In this document: positions 25,001-30,281 of the stretch, in pieces | Position numbering within the stretch: position 1 is the stretch's first letter | How the letters are laid out: each line of letters begins with the position of its first letter | Assembly: GCA_903925955.1 (NCBI GenBank) | Contig: CAIYHO010000034.1 | Coordinates: forward strand, 1 to 34,606 | DNA from: an uncultured Chloroflexota bacterium | Lineage (GTDB): Bacteria > Chloroflexota > Limnocylindria > Limnocylindrales > CSP1-4 | Direction: 5' to 3' | Length of the DNA stretch: 34,606 nucleotides | The notes under the pieces: generated by a model | Told to the model about the DNA's origin: nothing | The model's database searches: none | The model's input: only the letters and a program-made list of their open reading frames with translations | Program-made: the position numbers and the translations under genes

Positions 25001-27043
25001 ACCACTTCCACCATGACCATCAGCATGCATTACCGCGACGACGAGCTCAACGGCAACGCCGAGGCCAACCTCGTCTTCTTCGACTGCCACACGGACGAGC
25101 CGGGCCCCACGCCAACCATCCCGTGCACCTCGTCCAACATCATCGATGAGCATGGGAAGAACAGCAACGACACCACCGACAACTGGGTCGCCCGAAGCGT
25201 CGACGTCGAGACCACGTACTTCGGGGTGGCGGCGTGGGACACGAGGCCCCGGACACTGGGCTCCCAGACCACGGTCGCCAACACCTGGCTCGGCTCGGCC
25301 AGCGACTCCTGGACCAACACCAGCAACTGGTCTCACAGCCACGTCCCGCACTCAACCGATGACGTGGTCATCCCCGACGAGGCCTTGACCGCAAACGACC
25401 CAATCCTGCCGGCGAGCGTGGAGATCAAGACCCTGACCCTCCGCCCCGGGGCCATCCTCATCGGGTCCGCCGGGGCGGCCCTCACGGTGAATGGGAGTAC
25501 CGGCGCCTGGGTCAACGAGGGCGGCACCTTCTACCCGGACACGAGCACCGTGACGTTCACTGGCGCCGCGGCCGCCATCTCGGGGACCACCGACTTCTAC
25601 AACTTGGCCGTTGGATCCGGCGCCGCGCTGATCGTTGGCCTCAACAGCGTCACCCGGATTGCAGGGGCCCTCACCAATAGCGGCACCTTTGATGTTGACG
25701 AGTTGGCAAACACCATTGAGTACAACGGCGGCGCCCAGTCAGTCCTCGCGCCAAACGGCGCAACACCCGGGTACTGGCACCTGGTCCTGAGCGGCAGCGG
25801 CGTCAAGACGATGTCGGCGTCGGTCATCGACATCGACGGCAACCTCACCCTTGCCGGGACCGCCAGCGCCACCGCAGCCTGCGCCCTCGAGATCGGAGGC
25901 AACCTCGCCATCGCGTCGGGTGCGGCACTCACCAGCGGCTCCTACACCCACCTGCTCGCCGGGAACTTCACCAACGACGGCGGCACATTCACGGCCACCG
26001 GCAGCACCTGGACCCTCAACGGGACCTCCCTCCAGACGGTGAGCGGGGCCAACACCTTTGACAACCTGACCGTGAACAACAGCGCGGGCGTCGCCCTTGG
26101 CAGCAGCCAGACGGTGGCGGGCACGCTCACGCTCACCAGCGGCGCCCTCACAACCAACGCGTACGCCATCATCGCCAGCGGGTCCGGCGGCGGCTCAGGC
26201 GGCGTGGTGCGGACAAGCGGGTACGTCAACGGCAACCTGCAGAAGCCCGTCCCAACGTCGGGCGGCTCCATCTCGCGGACCTATGAAGTGGGCACCGCAT
26301 CCGGGTATGCGCCCGTCACCGTCACCTTCGCGGCAGTCTCCGTCGCCGGGACCCTCGCCGCAAGCTCAACGGCGGGCCAGCACGCAAACATCGCAACAAG
26401 CCTCATCAACCCCGCCAAGGACGTGGCCCGGTACTGGACGCTCGCCAGCGGCGGGGGCCTGGTGTTCTCCAGCGCCGCGTCGGTCTTCACCTTCGTCAGC
26501 GGCGACGTCATCGGCAGCGCAGCCACAAGCGCCTTCATGGTGAACCGCTATGCGAGTGGCTGGAGCATGGAGGCCACCGGGACCAAAACCTCAACCAGCA
26601 CGGAGGCCACCGGCCTGACCGCCTTTGGCGATTTTGCGATTGGCGAGGTGCTGGGCACGATCATCTACGCCCCCGCCGACATCAACCTTGGCACCGGACA
26701 TCGCGGCGAAACGCTGACCTCCGATGCGCGCAAGGTTGAGTGGCTGTCCAGCGAAACCGGCAGGCGGATCACCGTGACCATGGATGGCGCTGGGCTCTCC
26801 GACGGCGCGTCACCCACGCCGCACACGATCGCAAAGGCGAACTTCTCAATCTGGGAGCCAGATCCCACCGATTACACCTTGAGGATCACACCCGATGGCG
26901 GACCTTGGGACCTCAAGGTGATCACGGCAACCACCGGCACAGTCACAGACTCCGCGTGGTTCAAACTCCAGCTCCTGATCCCGCTCGACGTGGCGATGGG
27001 CGCGTACTCCGGCACGCTCACCTTTAGCGTGACGGGACCGTAG
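16040..27043 (+). CDS. giant DUF916-like / subtilase / beta-repeat surface protein
   Basis: A 3667-residue protein in one open frame (GTG 16040). In order: signal peptide (about 1-42); extracellular DUF916-like Ig domains (about 50-300, with NTGN); membrane helix 1 (about 309-331); a basic loop of about 60 residues; membrane helix 2 (391-416); a Pro/Thr/Glu stalk (about 417-498); a pro-region-like segment; an S8 subtilisin-like domain with D611 (VLDTGID), H643 (NGHGTAVAG), N736 (ATGND) and S798 (GTSAAAAQIAG); then about 2800 residues of Gly/Thr/Ala/Asn-rich beta-solenoid-like repeats, including three units of about 550-566 residues, and a unique C-terminal domain of about 300 residues ending GTLTFSVTGP. 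The usual Pro after GTSxA is Gln. No LPXTG or C-terminal anchor is seen; the two helices would hold it. No usable start lies between the helices, so a single polypeptide is the simplest reading. Confidence 0.85.
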   Translation: MTYTWRRRDRAARAKSLGRFAVSAAATAALLASAAGAAIGADPAAATGAVAGAADVPRIGLLAGPEQQFLAVDQRSGAIVVYNAGDVAEAITVSASEWLTPDAVNFTLAPGATRQVGLAVAIPEHATPGDHRVAVEVMAMQADPSPAAQSGQSVRSRISSSVSVVIRVGGPLVAAATAETGIPWLVTTTSGDVAFTPVIRNTGNVVTVWRAASAADASVSVPTLRLTSSWPRLADDAVLFRGLDEGAGSALPAAITVLPGESLRQALVLHDAPLLGSYDYAYTLPGTGADGLAAVSQAGHVLVLNLRKLAMVVLLPLAGLLTLLLAWRLARVRNPRRHRRSGSQTSERLHIPGALRDGERGLIAIRPTTGLRRRPTRRRAPPIRLLPRLRTAVIVLELVAMAGLVLGPGPALVAVGADPTPVATDQAPATTDPAVAPTPGTSGTVAPEATPEPEATPEATPEATPAPTPAPEATPTPAPEATPEPTPDPTGTPAPDGPVALSVSLIVRFLPGTTPALRDAAVAAAGGTVTGSLAALGMVAIDVPATDTAAAIAAYRANPAVASAELDRVRSAGGAPSDPAYSTQWNLPLIGWGTARASVSPAGHAKLAVLDTGIDAAHADLAGQVTGGWSAFGTDPLTDPNGHGTAVAGIAAATTDNATGVAGVAWTGTTLLSVQVLGADGTGTDSDIIAGILWAADHGADVILMAFSSPGYSAALQAAVDYAWSRGAVLVAATGNDGVTAPTYPAGDAHVMGVSATNVSDALAAGSNSGTDTFIAAPGVGIPTLAAGGGTYSMTGTSAAAAQIAGAAALLRALDPLASAAVVIGRLARTADRAGSAADTGNGRLNLGRAVTDTGTAPIDPVGAPGGGPFAGPYVVAAACVSTGSTAWNVVSTWTGCGGLIPGASDGVTIANGHAVTIPAGYAAAASSVTITGTNANTSLTLSASDSSLAVVGAVTINRPTSNTRTVALNVNAGTATVGGTLTMAGTSTTASRIARVTLTTGTLSITGGLTLGTGIAGGFVLNLGSGTVNLAGAFTATLGTITAGGTSTFNYNGSAAQTVRIGVSSLLYANLTLNNAAGATLSAAMSATNVTGNVTVASGILSNGGFAMAGNAAKTISVANGATLRLAGTTSAMPTGFGTTTLGATSTVDFAGTGNQTIAVANYGNLTISAGGTKTPGATLSVAGNFSQTAGTFVGSTGAAQATTIAGNFSLAGGTFNLSSSGSTTPGAVVSVAGNFTATAGTLTESGATTGSGFVFNKAGVQTYTSGATVTNVVNFTVNSGSTLQMATAATTVSGGGTFTLSSGATLGITAATGITTVGTSSGNIQTTLGRSYSAAANYTYNGAGTQSTGTGLPTNLTGILTIDDAGFTVTLDNARTIASAGSVVLRAGVFAAGTNLTMATTSSITRSEGSMTGTPQGAGVYNVTYTGLSKTTTTELAGSGLNSVTVTLTAGQTLTLDQSRAPDGDLTVSMGTVDLASFTMDRSASGGTITIASGAALRIGGTNGFPANYTTRTLGAASTVEYAGTTQSVLGGASPAYGNLLVNGSGVKTATANLAVAGDLTVSAGTMDLGAFTANRGTSGGTITVASGATLRIGGTSTTFPSGYTTRTLGATSTVEYYGTTQTVLAQAYANLTVNQASGNATLGADATVNGILTLTAGNLAVTDPYILDMGAAATTVGTTDVTGIVRRQSISALTRYTFGSAFSAITWAVAATLPTSFSMKTTIGAAPGWKTNAILREYNFLATWPGGIPNDSSTMTVNLHYHDAELNGKTEASLVFFDCHTATAPCTSSDPIEEHGRTNIDTTDKWVGRSALPTTYFGVATWGTRPWTLGESNTVFNTWQGSVSSSWTNLSNWAGGHVPTSTENVAIPDAATTANDPTLPATSVVINTMTLYAGAVLNGSSLAPLTINGSTGAWVNEGGTFNPSTSSVTFAGAAATLSGTNNFYSLTVGSGATLLVGTDSVTRIAGAFTNSGTFDVDELPNTIEYNGGAQSVLAPNGATPGYWHLVLSGSGVKTMPASVIDVDGDLTLAGTASITAASALDVAGNLTIGSGTSFTSGSFTHLLGGHFTNNGGTFTATGSTWTLDGLTPQSLSGSSTFDNLTVNNSTGVTLASSQTISGTLTLTSGILGVGTNTLTLGGPTAASLGSLTSAASGTVHYSGAGAQTVVAAAYGNLTSSSSGARTLANAGTIGVAGIFTPGSNTYTISGSTISFNGSTQDIPAFGFNNLTLSGSGVKTATGTLAIAGDLAVSAGTLDLGAYTADRGTSGGTFTVASGTTLRIGGTGTTFPSGYTTRTLGATSTVEYYGTTQTVLAQTYANLTINQASGNASLAADAAVNGILTLTAGNLVVAHEKILDMGAAATTVGATDVTGIVRRTTIVADTSYTFGNQYTTIVVAPTGTLPTVLSVEIVLGSAPAWKTGAILRTYEIVQTGGDSSSRVALNLHYLDVELNGNDEANLALFDYHAAGPRVDEHGRTSSNSTDNWVGWAGIRTTYLPAAGDAKLWTLGTRTATFNTWLGVDTTDWSAITNWSHGHVPDTSDDVEIPVATTTDYDPTLPASLEIKTLTMRAGSVLNGAAGAALTLNGSAGAWVNEGGTYNPDTSTVTFTGAAATMSGTNDFYNLTVDSGKALALGTNSVTRIGGALTNGGTLDAHLVNTIEYNGGDQTVIAPNGSPAGYWHLVLSGSGVKTMPAAALSINGNFTLAGTASATALGALTVAGSLAIGSGAALTSGAFTHLLAGDFTNNGGSFTATGSTWTLNGSALQTVSGTNTFNNLTVNNSAGATLAGSQTITGDLTVSAGTMDLGAYTADGDSSGGTILVASGATLRIGGTSTTFPSGYTTRTLGATSTVEYYGTTQAVLAQTYANLTINQASGDATLGADATVNGILTLTAGNLAVTAPDILDMGAAATPGGTTDVTGIVRRQSISALTRYTFGSAFSAITWNTGDLPSSFSYKIAIGAAPAWKTSAILREYNFLSTWPGTPPTTTSTMTISMHYRDDELNGNAEANLVFFDCHTDEPGPTPTIPCTSSNIIDEHGKNSNDTTDNWVARSVDVETTYFGVAAWDTRPRTLGSQTTVANTWLGSASDSWTNTSNWSHSHVPHSTDDVVIPDEALTANDPILPASVEIKTLTLRPGAILIGSAGAALTVNGSTGAWVNEGGTFYPDTSTVTFTGAAAAISGTTDFYNLAVGSGAALIVGLNSVTRIAGALTNSGTFDVDELANTIEYNGGAQSVLAPNGATPGYWHLVLSGSGVKTMSASVIDIDGNLTLAGTASATAACALEIGGNLAIASGAALTSGSYTHLLAGNFTNDGGTFTATGSTWTLNGTSLQTVSGANTFDNLTVNNSAGVALGSSQTVAGTLTLTSGALTTNAYAIIASGSGGGSGGVVRTSGYVNGNLQKPVPTSGGSISRTYEVGTASGYAPVTVTFAAVSVAGTLAASSTAGQHANIATSLINPAKDVARYWTLASGGGLVFSSAASVFTFVSGDVIGSAATSAFMVNRYASGWSMEATGTKTSTSTEATGLTAFGDFAIGEVLGTIIYAPADINLGTGHRGETLTSDARKVEWLSSETGRRITVTMDGAGLSDGASPTPHTIAKANFSIWEPDPTDYTLRITPDGGPWDLKVITATTGTVTDSAWFKLQLLIPLDVAMGAYSGTLTFSVTGP
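17381..17512 (+). repeat. tandem 12-bp repeats encoding the Pro/Thr/Glu stalk
   Basis: Imperfect tandem copies of GAGGCCACGCCC with CCCGCGCCCACC variants encode runs such as EATPEATPEATPAPTPAPEA between the second membrane helix and the protease domain. Such stalks usually span the cell wall or lift a domain off the surface; copy number is likely variable between strains. Confidence 0.85.
20435..20716 (+). repeat. partial copy of the large surface-protein repeat
   Basis: 94 residues beginning GDLTVSMGTVDLASFT and ending just before the first full unit. They match the first part of each full unit (GTITIASGAALRIGG, RTLGAASTVEYAGTTQSVL), showing that the large units grew by internal duplication of a shorter module. 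Confidence 0.75.
20717..22399 (+). repeat. large surface-protein repeat, unit 1 (561 aa)
   Basis: Begins GDLTVSAGTMDLGAF and ends NNSTGVTLASSQTIS. Landmarks in order: RTLGATSTVEYYGTTQTVL, VTGIVRRQSISALTRYTFG, a compact insert with two Cys (FFDCHTATAPC) and HGRTNIDTTDKWVG, SSWTNLSNWAGGHVP, GAWVNEGGTF, YWHLVLSGSGVKTM, FTNNGGTFTATGSTWTL. The insert around LHYHDAELNG looks like a separate folded domain within the solenoid. Confidence 0.85.
22778..24421 (+). repeat. large surface-protein repeat, unit 2 (548 aa)
   Basis: Begins GDLAVSAGTLDLGAY and ends NNSAGATLAGSQTIT. Same landmarks as unit 1, but the central insert diverges (VTGIVRRTTIVADTSYTFG, ALFDYHAAGPRVDEHGRTSS) and lacks the two cysteines. 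It is separated from unit 1 by 126 unrelated repeat residues (22400-22777) and joins unit 3 directly. Confidence 0.85.
24422..26119 (+). repeat. large surface-protein repeat, unit 3 (566 aa)
   Basis: Begins GDLTVSAGTMDLGAY and ends NNSAGVALGSSQTVA. Its centre is very close to unit 1 (VRRQSISALTRYTFGSAFSA, FFDCHT with two cysteines, NSGTFDVDEL, YWHLVLSGSGVKTM), while its final part is closer to unit 2 (LQTVSGANTF). The mosaic pattern points to recombination between units. Confidence 0.85.
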
Positions 27044-27055
27044 GGCCACCGCGCC

Positions 27056-27844
27056 TTGGCTCGCCCCGGCCGTCCTCGGCTCACCGTTGTCGCACTGGCC
27101 GTCGCGCTGGTTGTGCTGGCTGGGTTGGGCCTGTCGCTCGCCGTCAGCCGCGGGTTTGGCTGCACGCTTGCACCCGCCGGCACCTGCGTCCGCGTCCTGT
27201 TCATCGGCAACAGCTACACCTCGGTCAACGATCTGCCTCGGGTGTTTGCGCGGCTCGCCGCGTCGGGCGGCGTGTCTGTCGAGGTGGCGATGATCGCCCC
27301 GGGTGGGGCGTCGCTCGCGGCCCACGCGGCTGATGCCGGCGTGTCTGCGGCAATCGCTGGTGGTTCGGGCGGGGTGCCGTGGACAGCCGTTGTGCTCCAG
27401 GAGCAGAGCGAGGTGCCCGCCGTGGCCCAGTGGCGCGACACGCAGATGGCGCCTGCGGCGTCCGCCCTGGCGCGCAGCGTGCTCATGGCCGGATCGCGGC
27501 CGTACCTGCTTGAGACCTGGGCGCACCGGGACGGGCTGCCGTCGGCCGGCCTTGACTACGCGACGATGCAGGCGGCCATCTCCGAGGCGTACCGGTCGAC
27601 TGCCCGGCAGACCGGGTCTGGCCTCGTGCCGGCGGGTGACGCCTGGCGGCGGGCGCTGGCGTCTGGGCATGCGGTTGCCCTGTGGGCCGACGACGGGTCG
27701 CACCCATCGCTGGCGGGAACGTATCTGGCGGCCTGTTCGCTGTATCTGGCGCTGACCGGGGCCAGCCCTGTCGGGCTCTTGGACACGGCGGGCCTGGACC
27801 CGGCGGTGGCCGCGGCGCTGCGGCGGATCGCGGCGGGGGAGTAG
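27056..27844 (+). CDS. SGNH-hydrolase-like membrane-anchored protein, copy 2
   Basis: A 262-residue protein from TTG 27056, 12 nt after the stop of the giant gene, so probably in the same transcript; no clear Shine-Dalgarno sequence is visible. It has a basic N-terminus (ARPGRPR), one hydrophobic helix (about 10-30) and an SGNH/GDSL-type domain: FIGNSYTSVNDLP with nucleophile Ser53, VVLQEQSEVP, YLLETWAHRDGLPSAGLDY, and WADDGSHPSLAGTYLAAC with Asp212/213 and His216. The catalytic set looks complete, unlike its paralogue at 12646-13578. The two are close along their whole length (shared GSGLVPAG, TYLAACSLYLALTG, VGL..TAGLD.AVAAAL.RI). The likely role is deacylation or acyl transfer on a surface glycan or on the neighbouring surface proteins; the substrate is inference only. 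Confidence 0.75.
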   Translation: MARPGRPRLTVVALAVALVVLAGLGLSLAVSRGFGCTLAPAGTCVRVLFIGNSYTSVNDLPRVFARLAASGGVSVEVAMIAPGGASLAAHAADAGVSAAIAGGSGGVPWTAVVLQEQSEVPAVAQWRDTQMAPAASALARSVLMAGSRPYLLETWAHRDGLPSAGLDYATMQAAISEAYRSTARQTGSGLVPAGDAWRRALASGHAVALWADDGSHPSLAGTYLAACSLYLALTGASPVGLLDTAGLDPAVAAALRRIAAGE

Positions 27845-27870
27845 CGCCCCAGGCTTGCGTCGGCTGGCGT

Positions 27871-27897
27871 GGGCCCCGGGCAGTGGACCCCGGGCCC
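27871..27897 (+). terminator. terminator-like hairpin after the second SGNH gene
   Basis: GGGCCC/GGGCCC (6 bp), one C-C mismatch, then GGG/CCC around loop CAGTGGA, starting 27 nt after the stop codon. Very stable but without a T-run. Confidence 0.45.
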
Positions 27898-28004
27898 CAT
27901 GCCCCGGCTCACCCGGTGAGTCATCGCGCGCAGACGGGCCCAAACGGCTCACCCCGTGCGCCATCGAAGTCCCGAGCGCGGCCAGAAGGGTCCGTCGGGC
28001 ACGA

Positions 28005-28025
28005 ATGACCCACGTCGTGGGTCAT
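28005..28025. promoter_or_regulatory. 21-bp near-perfect palindrome
   Basis: ATGACCCACG-T-CGTGGGTCAT: two perfect 10-bp arms around one base. It lies about 215 bp upstream of the trp -35 box and 163 bp after the SGNH gene. The symmetry without a T-run suits a dimeric regulator's operator better than a terminator. Confidence 0.4.
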
Positions 28026-28047
28026 CCGGAGCTTGCCTGCGCTGCAA

Positions 28048-28064
28048 GGCTCACCGGGTGAGCC
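28048..28064. promoter_or_regulatory. 17-bp palindrome of GGCTCACC boxes
   Basis: GGCTCACC-G-GGTGAGCC is a perfect inverted repeat. Its right arm is also the first box of the tandem array that follows. A related imperfect copy, CTCACC-C-GGTGAG, lies at 27908-27920, and a single GGCTCACC at 27946-27953. Confidence 0.45.
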
Positions 28065-28213
28065 GCGCCCGAGTTGCACACGAGGTCCGGGTGAGCCGCG
28101 CCCAGCCGCGGTGAGCCGCGCCCGAGTCGCACACGAGGTCCGGGTGAGCCGCGCCCAGCCGCGGTGAGCCGCGCCCGAGTCGCACCCAGCCGCGGTGAGC
28201 CGCACCCGAGTCA
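28057..28213 (+). repeat. 53-bp tandem repeat with GGTGAGCC boxes
   Basis: Two full 53-bp copies start at 28058 and 28111, and a shortened third at 28164. Each full copy carries two GGTGAGCC boxes. Boxes start at 28057, 28090, 28110, 28143, 28163 and 28194, that is with spacings 33, 20, 33, 20 and 31 bp, close to whole DNA turns. The array ends a few bases before the -35 box of the trp promoter, so it could be a multi-site operator or activator region. It could also be a dispersed intergenic repeat with no regulatory role. Confidence 0.75.
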
Positions 28214-28219
28214 CGGCGT

Positions 28220-28248
28220 TTGACGCCGCCCGCGCCCGACCCTATTCT
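28220..28248 (+). promoter_or_regulatory. trp operon promoter
   Basis: TTGACG (28220-28225), a 17-bp spacer, then TATTCT (28243-28248): a good sigma-70-type promoter. The start of transcription is expected near A28255, about 16 nt before the T-box Stem I region and 359 nt before trpE. Confidence 0.75.
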
Positions 28249-28270
28249 CCGCGCACAACTGAACACATGG

Positions 28271-28583
28271 CATCGATCGGGACGAGTACCCGTCGAACAC
28301 CACTTCAGAGACCCGGCGGCTGGTGTGAGCCGGGGTGGTGGCGGCGGCGAATGGACCCGGGAGCCACCGGACCAAACGCGGGGCCACAGACCAGGACGCG
28401 CAAGCGGACAAGGCGTTGCGGACGACAAGTAGGCTCCGGCGCAGAGCGCCAGCGATAGAGGGCAGCGCCGATCGATCACCGGGCAACCGGCGCCGATCCG
28501 TCGGTCAGAGTGCGGCACATCGCCGAACGTGGGTGGCACCGCGGAAGGAGCAACGACCTTTCGTCCCGGACGAATAGGTCGTT
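28271..28583 (+). promoter_or_regulatory. T-box leader specific for tRNA-Trp
   Basis: All the main elements of a T-box riboswitch are present. Stem I has GGGACGAGTACC on its 5' side (28279-28290), the distal CAGAGACCCGG...GCTGGTGTGAGCC motif, and the 3' specifier region GAATGGACCCGGGAGCC with Trp codon TGG at 28352-28354. The T-box itself, GGGTGGCACCGCG (28531-28543), lies just before the terminator; its TGGC would pair with the tRNA acceptor end, and the C fits the G73 discriminator of bacterial tRNA-Trp. Uncharged tRNA-Trp should stabilise the antiterminator and switch on trpE-G-D-CFB when tryptophan is short. Confidence 0.93.
28552..28583 (+). terminator. T-box-controlled intrinsic terminator
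   Basis: AACGACCT-TTCGTCC / GGACGAA-(T)-AGGTCGTT forms a 15-bp stem with one bulged T, followed by TTCGATTT. The 5' arm contains the CGTCCC that would otherwise pair with the T-box GGG to form the antiterminator, so the two folds are mutually exclusive. It ends 30 nt before trpE. Confidence 0.9.
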
Positions 28584-28613
28584 TTCGATTTCCAAGGACC
28601 TGACAAGGACCTG

Positions 28614-30281
28614 ATGACCCCCATGACCGATCCGCTCAGCCTCAACGAGACAAAGCGCCTCGCCGGCACCGCCGACACCATCCTGCTGCGCGCCACACGC
28701 ACGGCTGATCTTGAGACCCCCATCGGCGCGTTTCTGCGCCTTGACGACGGGGTAACCCCTGCCTACCTGCTCGAGTCCGTGGAGGGCGGCGAGCGGCTTG
28801 GCCGATACAGCTTCCTTGGCATCGGCCCGCGCCGGCTTCTTGAGGTCAAGGACGGCATCGCGCGCACCACCACGCGAGAGGTGGGCGTTGAGGCCTATGC
28901 GCCGGACCTGCCCGTCACCACGGAGGCTGCCGCCGATCCGCTGCAGGCACTTCGGCGGTTTATCCCCAAGCGCCGCGTCATCCCCGTGGAGGGGATGCCC
29001 CGCTTTACCGGTGGCGCCGTGGGCGCCCTCGCCTATGACGCCATCTCCAGCTTTGAGCCAAGCGTCCCGCTCCCGGACCGCGACCCGGTTGGCGTGCCGC
29101 TGGCAAGCTTTATCGAGACGGACCTGGTCCTGGTCTTTGACCACCTGACCCACCAGCTCAGCGCCATCGCGAGCCTCCACACCGAGACGCCGGATCTCGA
29201 GGGCCGCTACCGGATCGCCGAGCGCGCCATCTTCGAAGCGCTTGAGCGCACCGCCCGCCCCAGTGCCGCCGAGCTGCGCACAACACTGAAGCGGGCGGCC
29301 GACGCCTCCGCCACGCCCGCGCAGCCCAGGATCTCGCAGATCGAGACGTCGCTTGGCCACGACGAGTACGTCCGTGCCGTGGAGCACGCCAAGGACGCCA
29401 TCGCTGCGGGCGAGGCCATCCAGGTGGTCCTTGCCCGTCGCCAGTCCTTTGAGCTCCCCGCAGGACCCGAGGGCCAGCCCGTTGACGGCATCGGCCTCTA
29501 TCGCGCCCTGCGCCGCGTCAACCCCAGCCCGTACCTGTTCTTCACGCGGACGCCGTCGTTTGAGGTGGTGGGCGCAAGCCCGGAGCTGCTGGTTCAGGTC
29601 CAGGGCGACAAGATGGCCACGCACCCCATCGCCGGCACCCGGCCGCGCGGCGCCACGCCGGGCGACGACGACCGTCTGGCCGATGAGCTCCGCCGCGATC
29701 CCAAGGAGCGGGCCGAGCACGTGATGCTGGTTGACCTTGGCCGCAACGATCTTGGCCGGGTTGCCCGGCCCGGCACCGTGAGCACCAGCCAGTACATGGA
29801 GGTGGAGCGCTACTCCCATGTGCTCCACCTGGTCAGCCACGTGGAAGCGCGGCTCCGCCCGGAGCTGGACGCGCTTGACGCGCTGCGGAGCGTCTTCCCG
29901 GCGGGCACCCTGTCAGGCGCACCCAAGATCCGCGCGATGCAGCTGATTGCCGCCGCCGAGGGCGAGCGCCGCGGGCTGTACGGTGGTGCCGTGGGCTACC
30001 TTGGCTACGACGGCAACCTCGACACCGCCATCACCATCCGCAGCGCCGTGCTGAAGAACGGCATGGCGCATGTCCACACGGGAGCCGGCATCGTGGCCAA
30101 GAGCGTGCCCGAGAGCGAATATGAGGAGACCGAGCACAAGGCGATGGCCTTGCGCCGGGCGATGGAGCTGGCGGCAGCGCCGGCCACGCCGCGACCCGCT
30201 CCGGATGCGGACGCCGAAGGGGGTGCCGCCGGCCTTCCCGAAGGGGGCGCCGCCAGCAGCCCCCAAAGGGGTGCCGCATGA
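28614..30281 (+). CDS. trpE: anthranilate synthase component I
   Basis: Makes anthranilate from chorismate with the amino group supplied by TrpG. The 555-residue protein has the N-terminal Trp-feedback site LLES (52-55) and NPSPYLFF, and the chorismate-binding core with PIAGTRPRG, LVDLGRNDLGR (about 372-382) and GTLSGAPK (431-438). LLES and NPSPY suggest normal feedback inhibition by tryptophan. The last 40 residues are an Ala/Pro/Gly tail made by a 24-bp tandem repeat and are not part of the family fold. Two AAGGACCTGA copies lie before ATG 28614; an in-frame ATG at 28623 is an alternative start. The T-box terminator lies directly upstream. The stop overlaps the trpG start (ATGA). Confidence 0.96.
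   Translation: MTPMTDPLSLNETKRLAGTADTILLRATRTADLETPIGAFLRLDDGVTPAYLLESVEGGERLGRYSFLGIGPRRLLEVKDGIARTTTREVGVEAYAPDLPVTTEAAADPLQALRRFIPKRRVIPVEGMPRFTGGAVGALAYDAISSFEPSVPLPDRDPVGVPLASFIETDLVLVFDHLTHQLSAIASLHTETPDLEGRYRIAERAIFEALERTARPSAAELRTTLKRAADASATPAQPRISQIETSLGHDEYVRAVEHAKDAIAAGEAIQVVLARRQSFELPAGPEGQPVDGIGLYRALRRVNPSPYLFFTRTPSFEVVGASPELLVQVQGDKMATHPIAGTRPRGATPGDDDRLADELRRDPKERAEHVMLVDLGRNDLGRVARPGTVSTSQYMEVERYSHVLHLVSHVEARLRPELDALDALRSVFPAGTLSGAPKIRAMQLIAAAEGERRGLYGGAVGYLGYDGNLDTAITIRSAVLKNGMAHVHTGAGIVAKSVPESEYEETEHKAMALRRAMELAAAPATPRPAPDADAEGGAAGLPEGGAASSPQRGAA
30216..30277 (+). repeat. 24-bp tandem repeat in the trpE 3' end
   Basis: Units begin at 30216, 30240 and 30264 (GAAGGGGGTGCCGCC type) and encode EGGAAGLP, EGGAASSP and QRGAA at the TrpE C-terminus. 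The third, incomplete unit runs into the trpG start codon. Confidence 0.75.

Larger units (their letters stand above)
27845..28613 (+). other. 769-nt regulatory intergenic region upstream of the trp operon
   Basis: No credible gene. It holds, in order, a terminator-like hairpin (27871-27897), scattered GGCTCACC boxes, a 21-bp palindrome (28005-28025), a 17-bp palindrome running into a 53-bp tandem repeat with GGTGAGCC boxes (28048-28213), a sigma-70-like promoter (28220-28248) and a Trp T-box leader (28271-28583). Each is described separately. Confidence 0.85.

Noticed and set aside
28058-28213. CRISPR array
   Set aside because: The 53-bp units are contiguous near-identical copies without variable spacers, and no cas genes are present.
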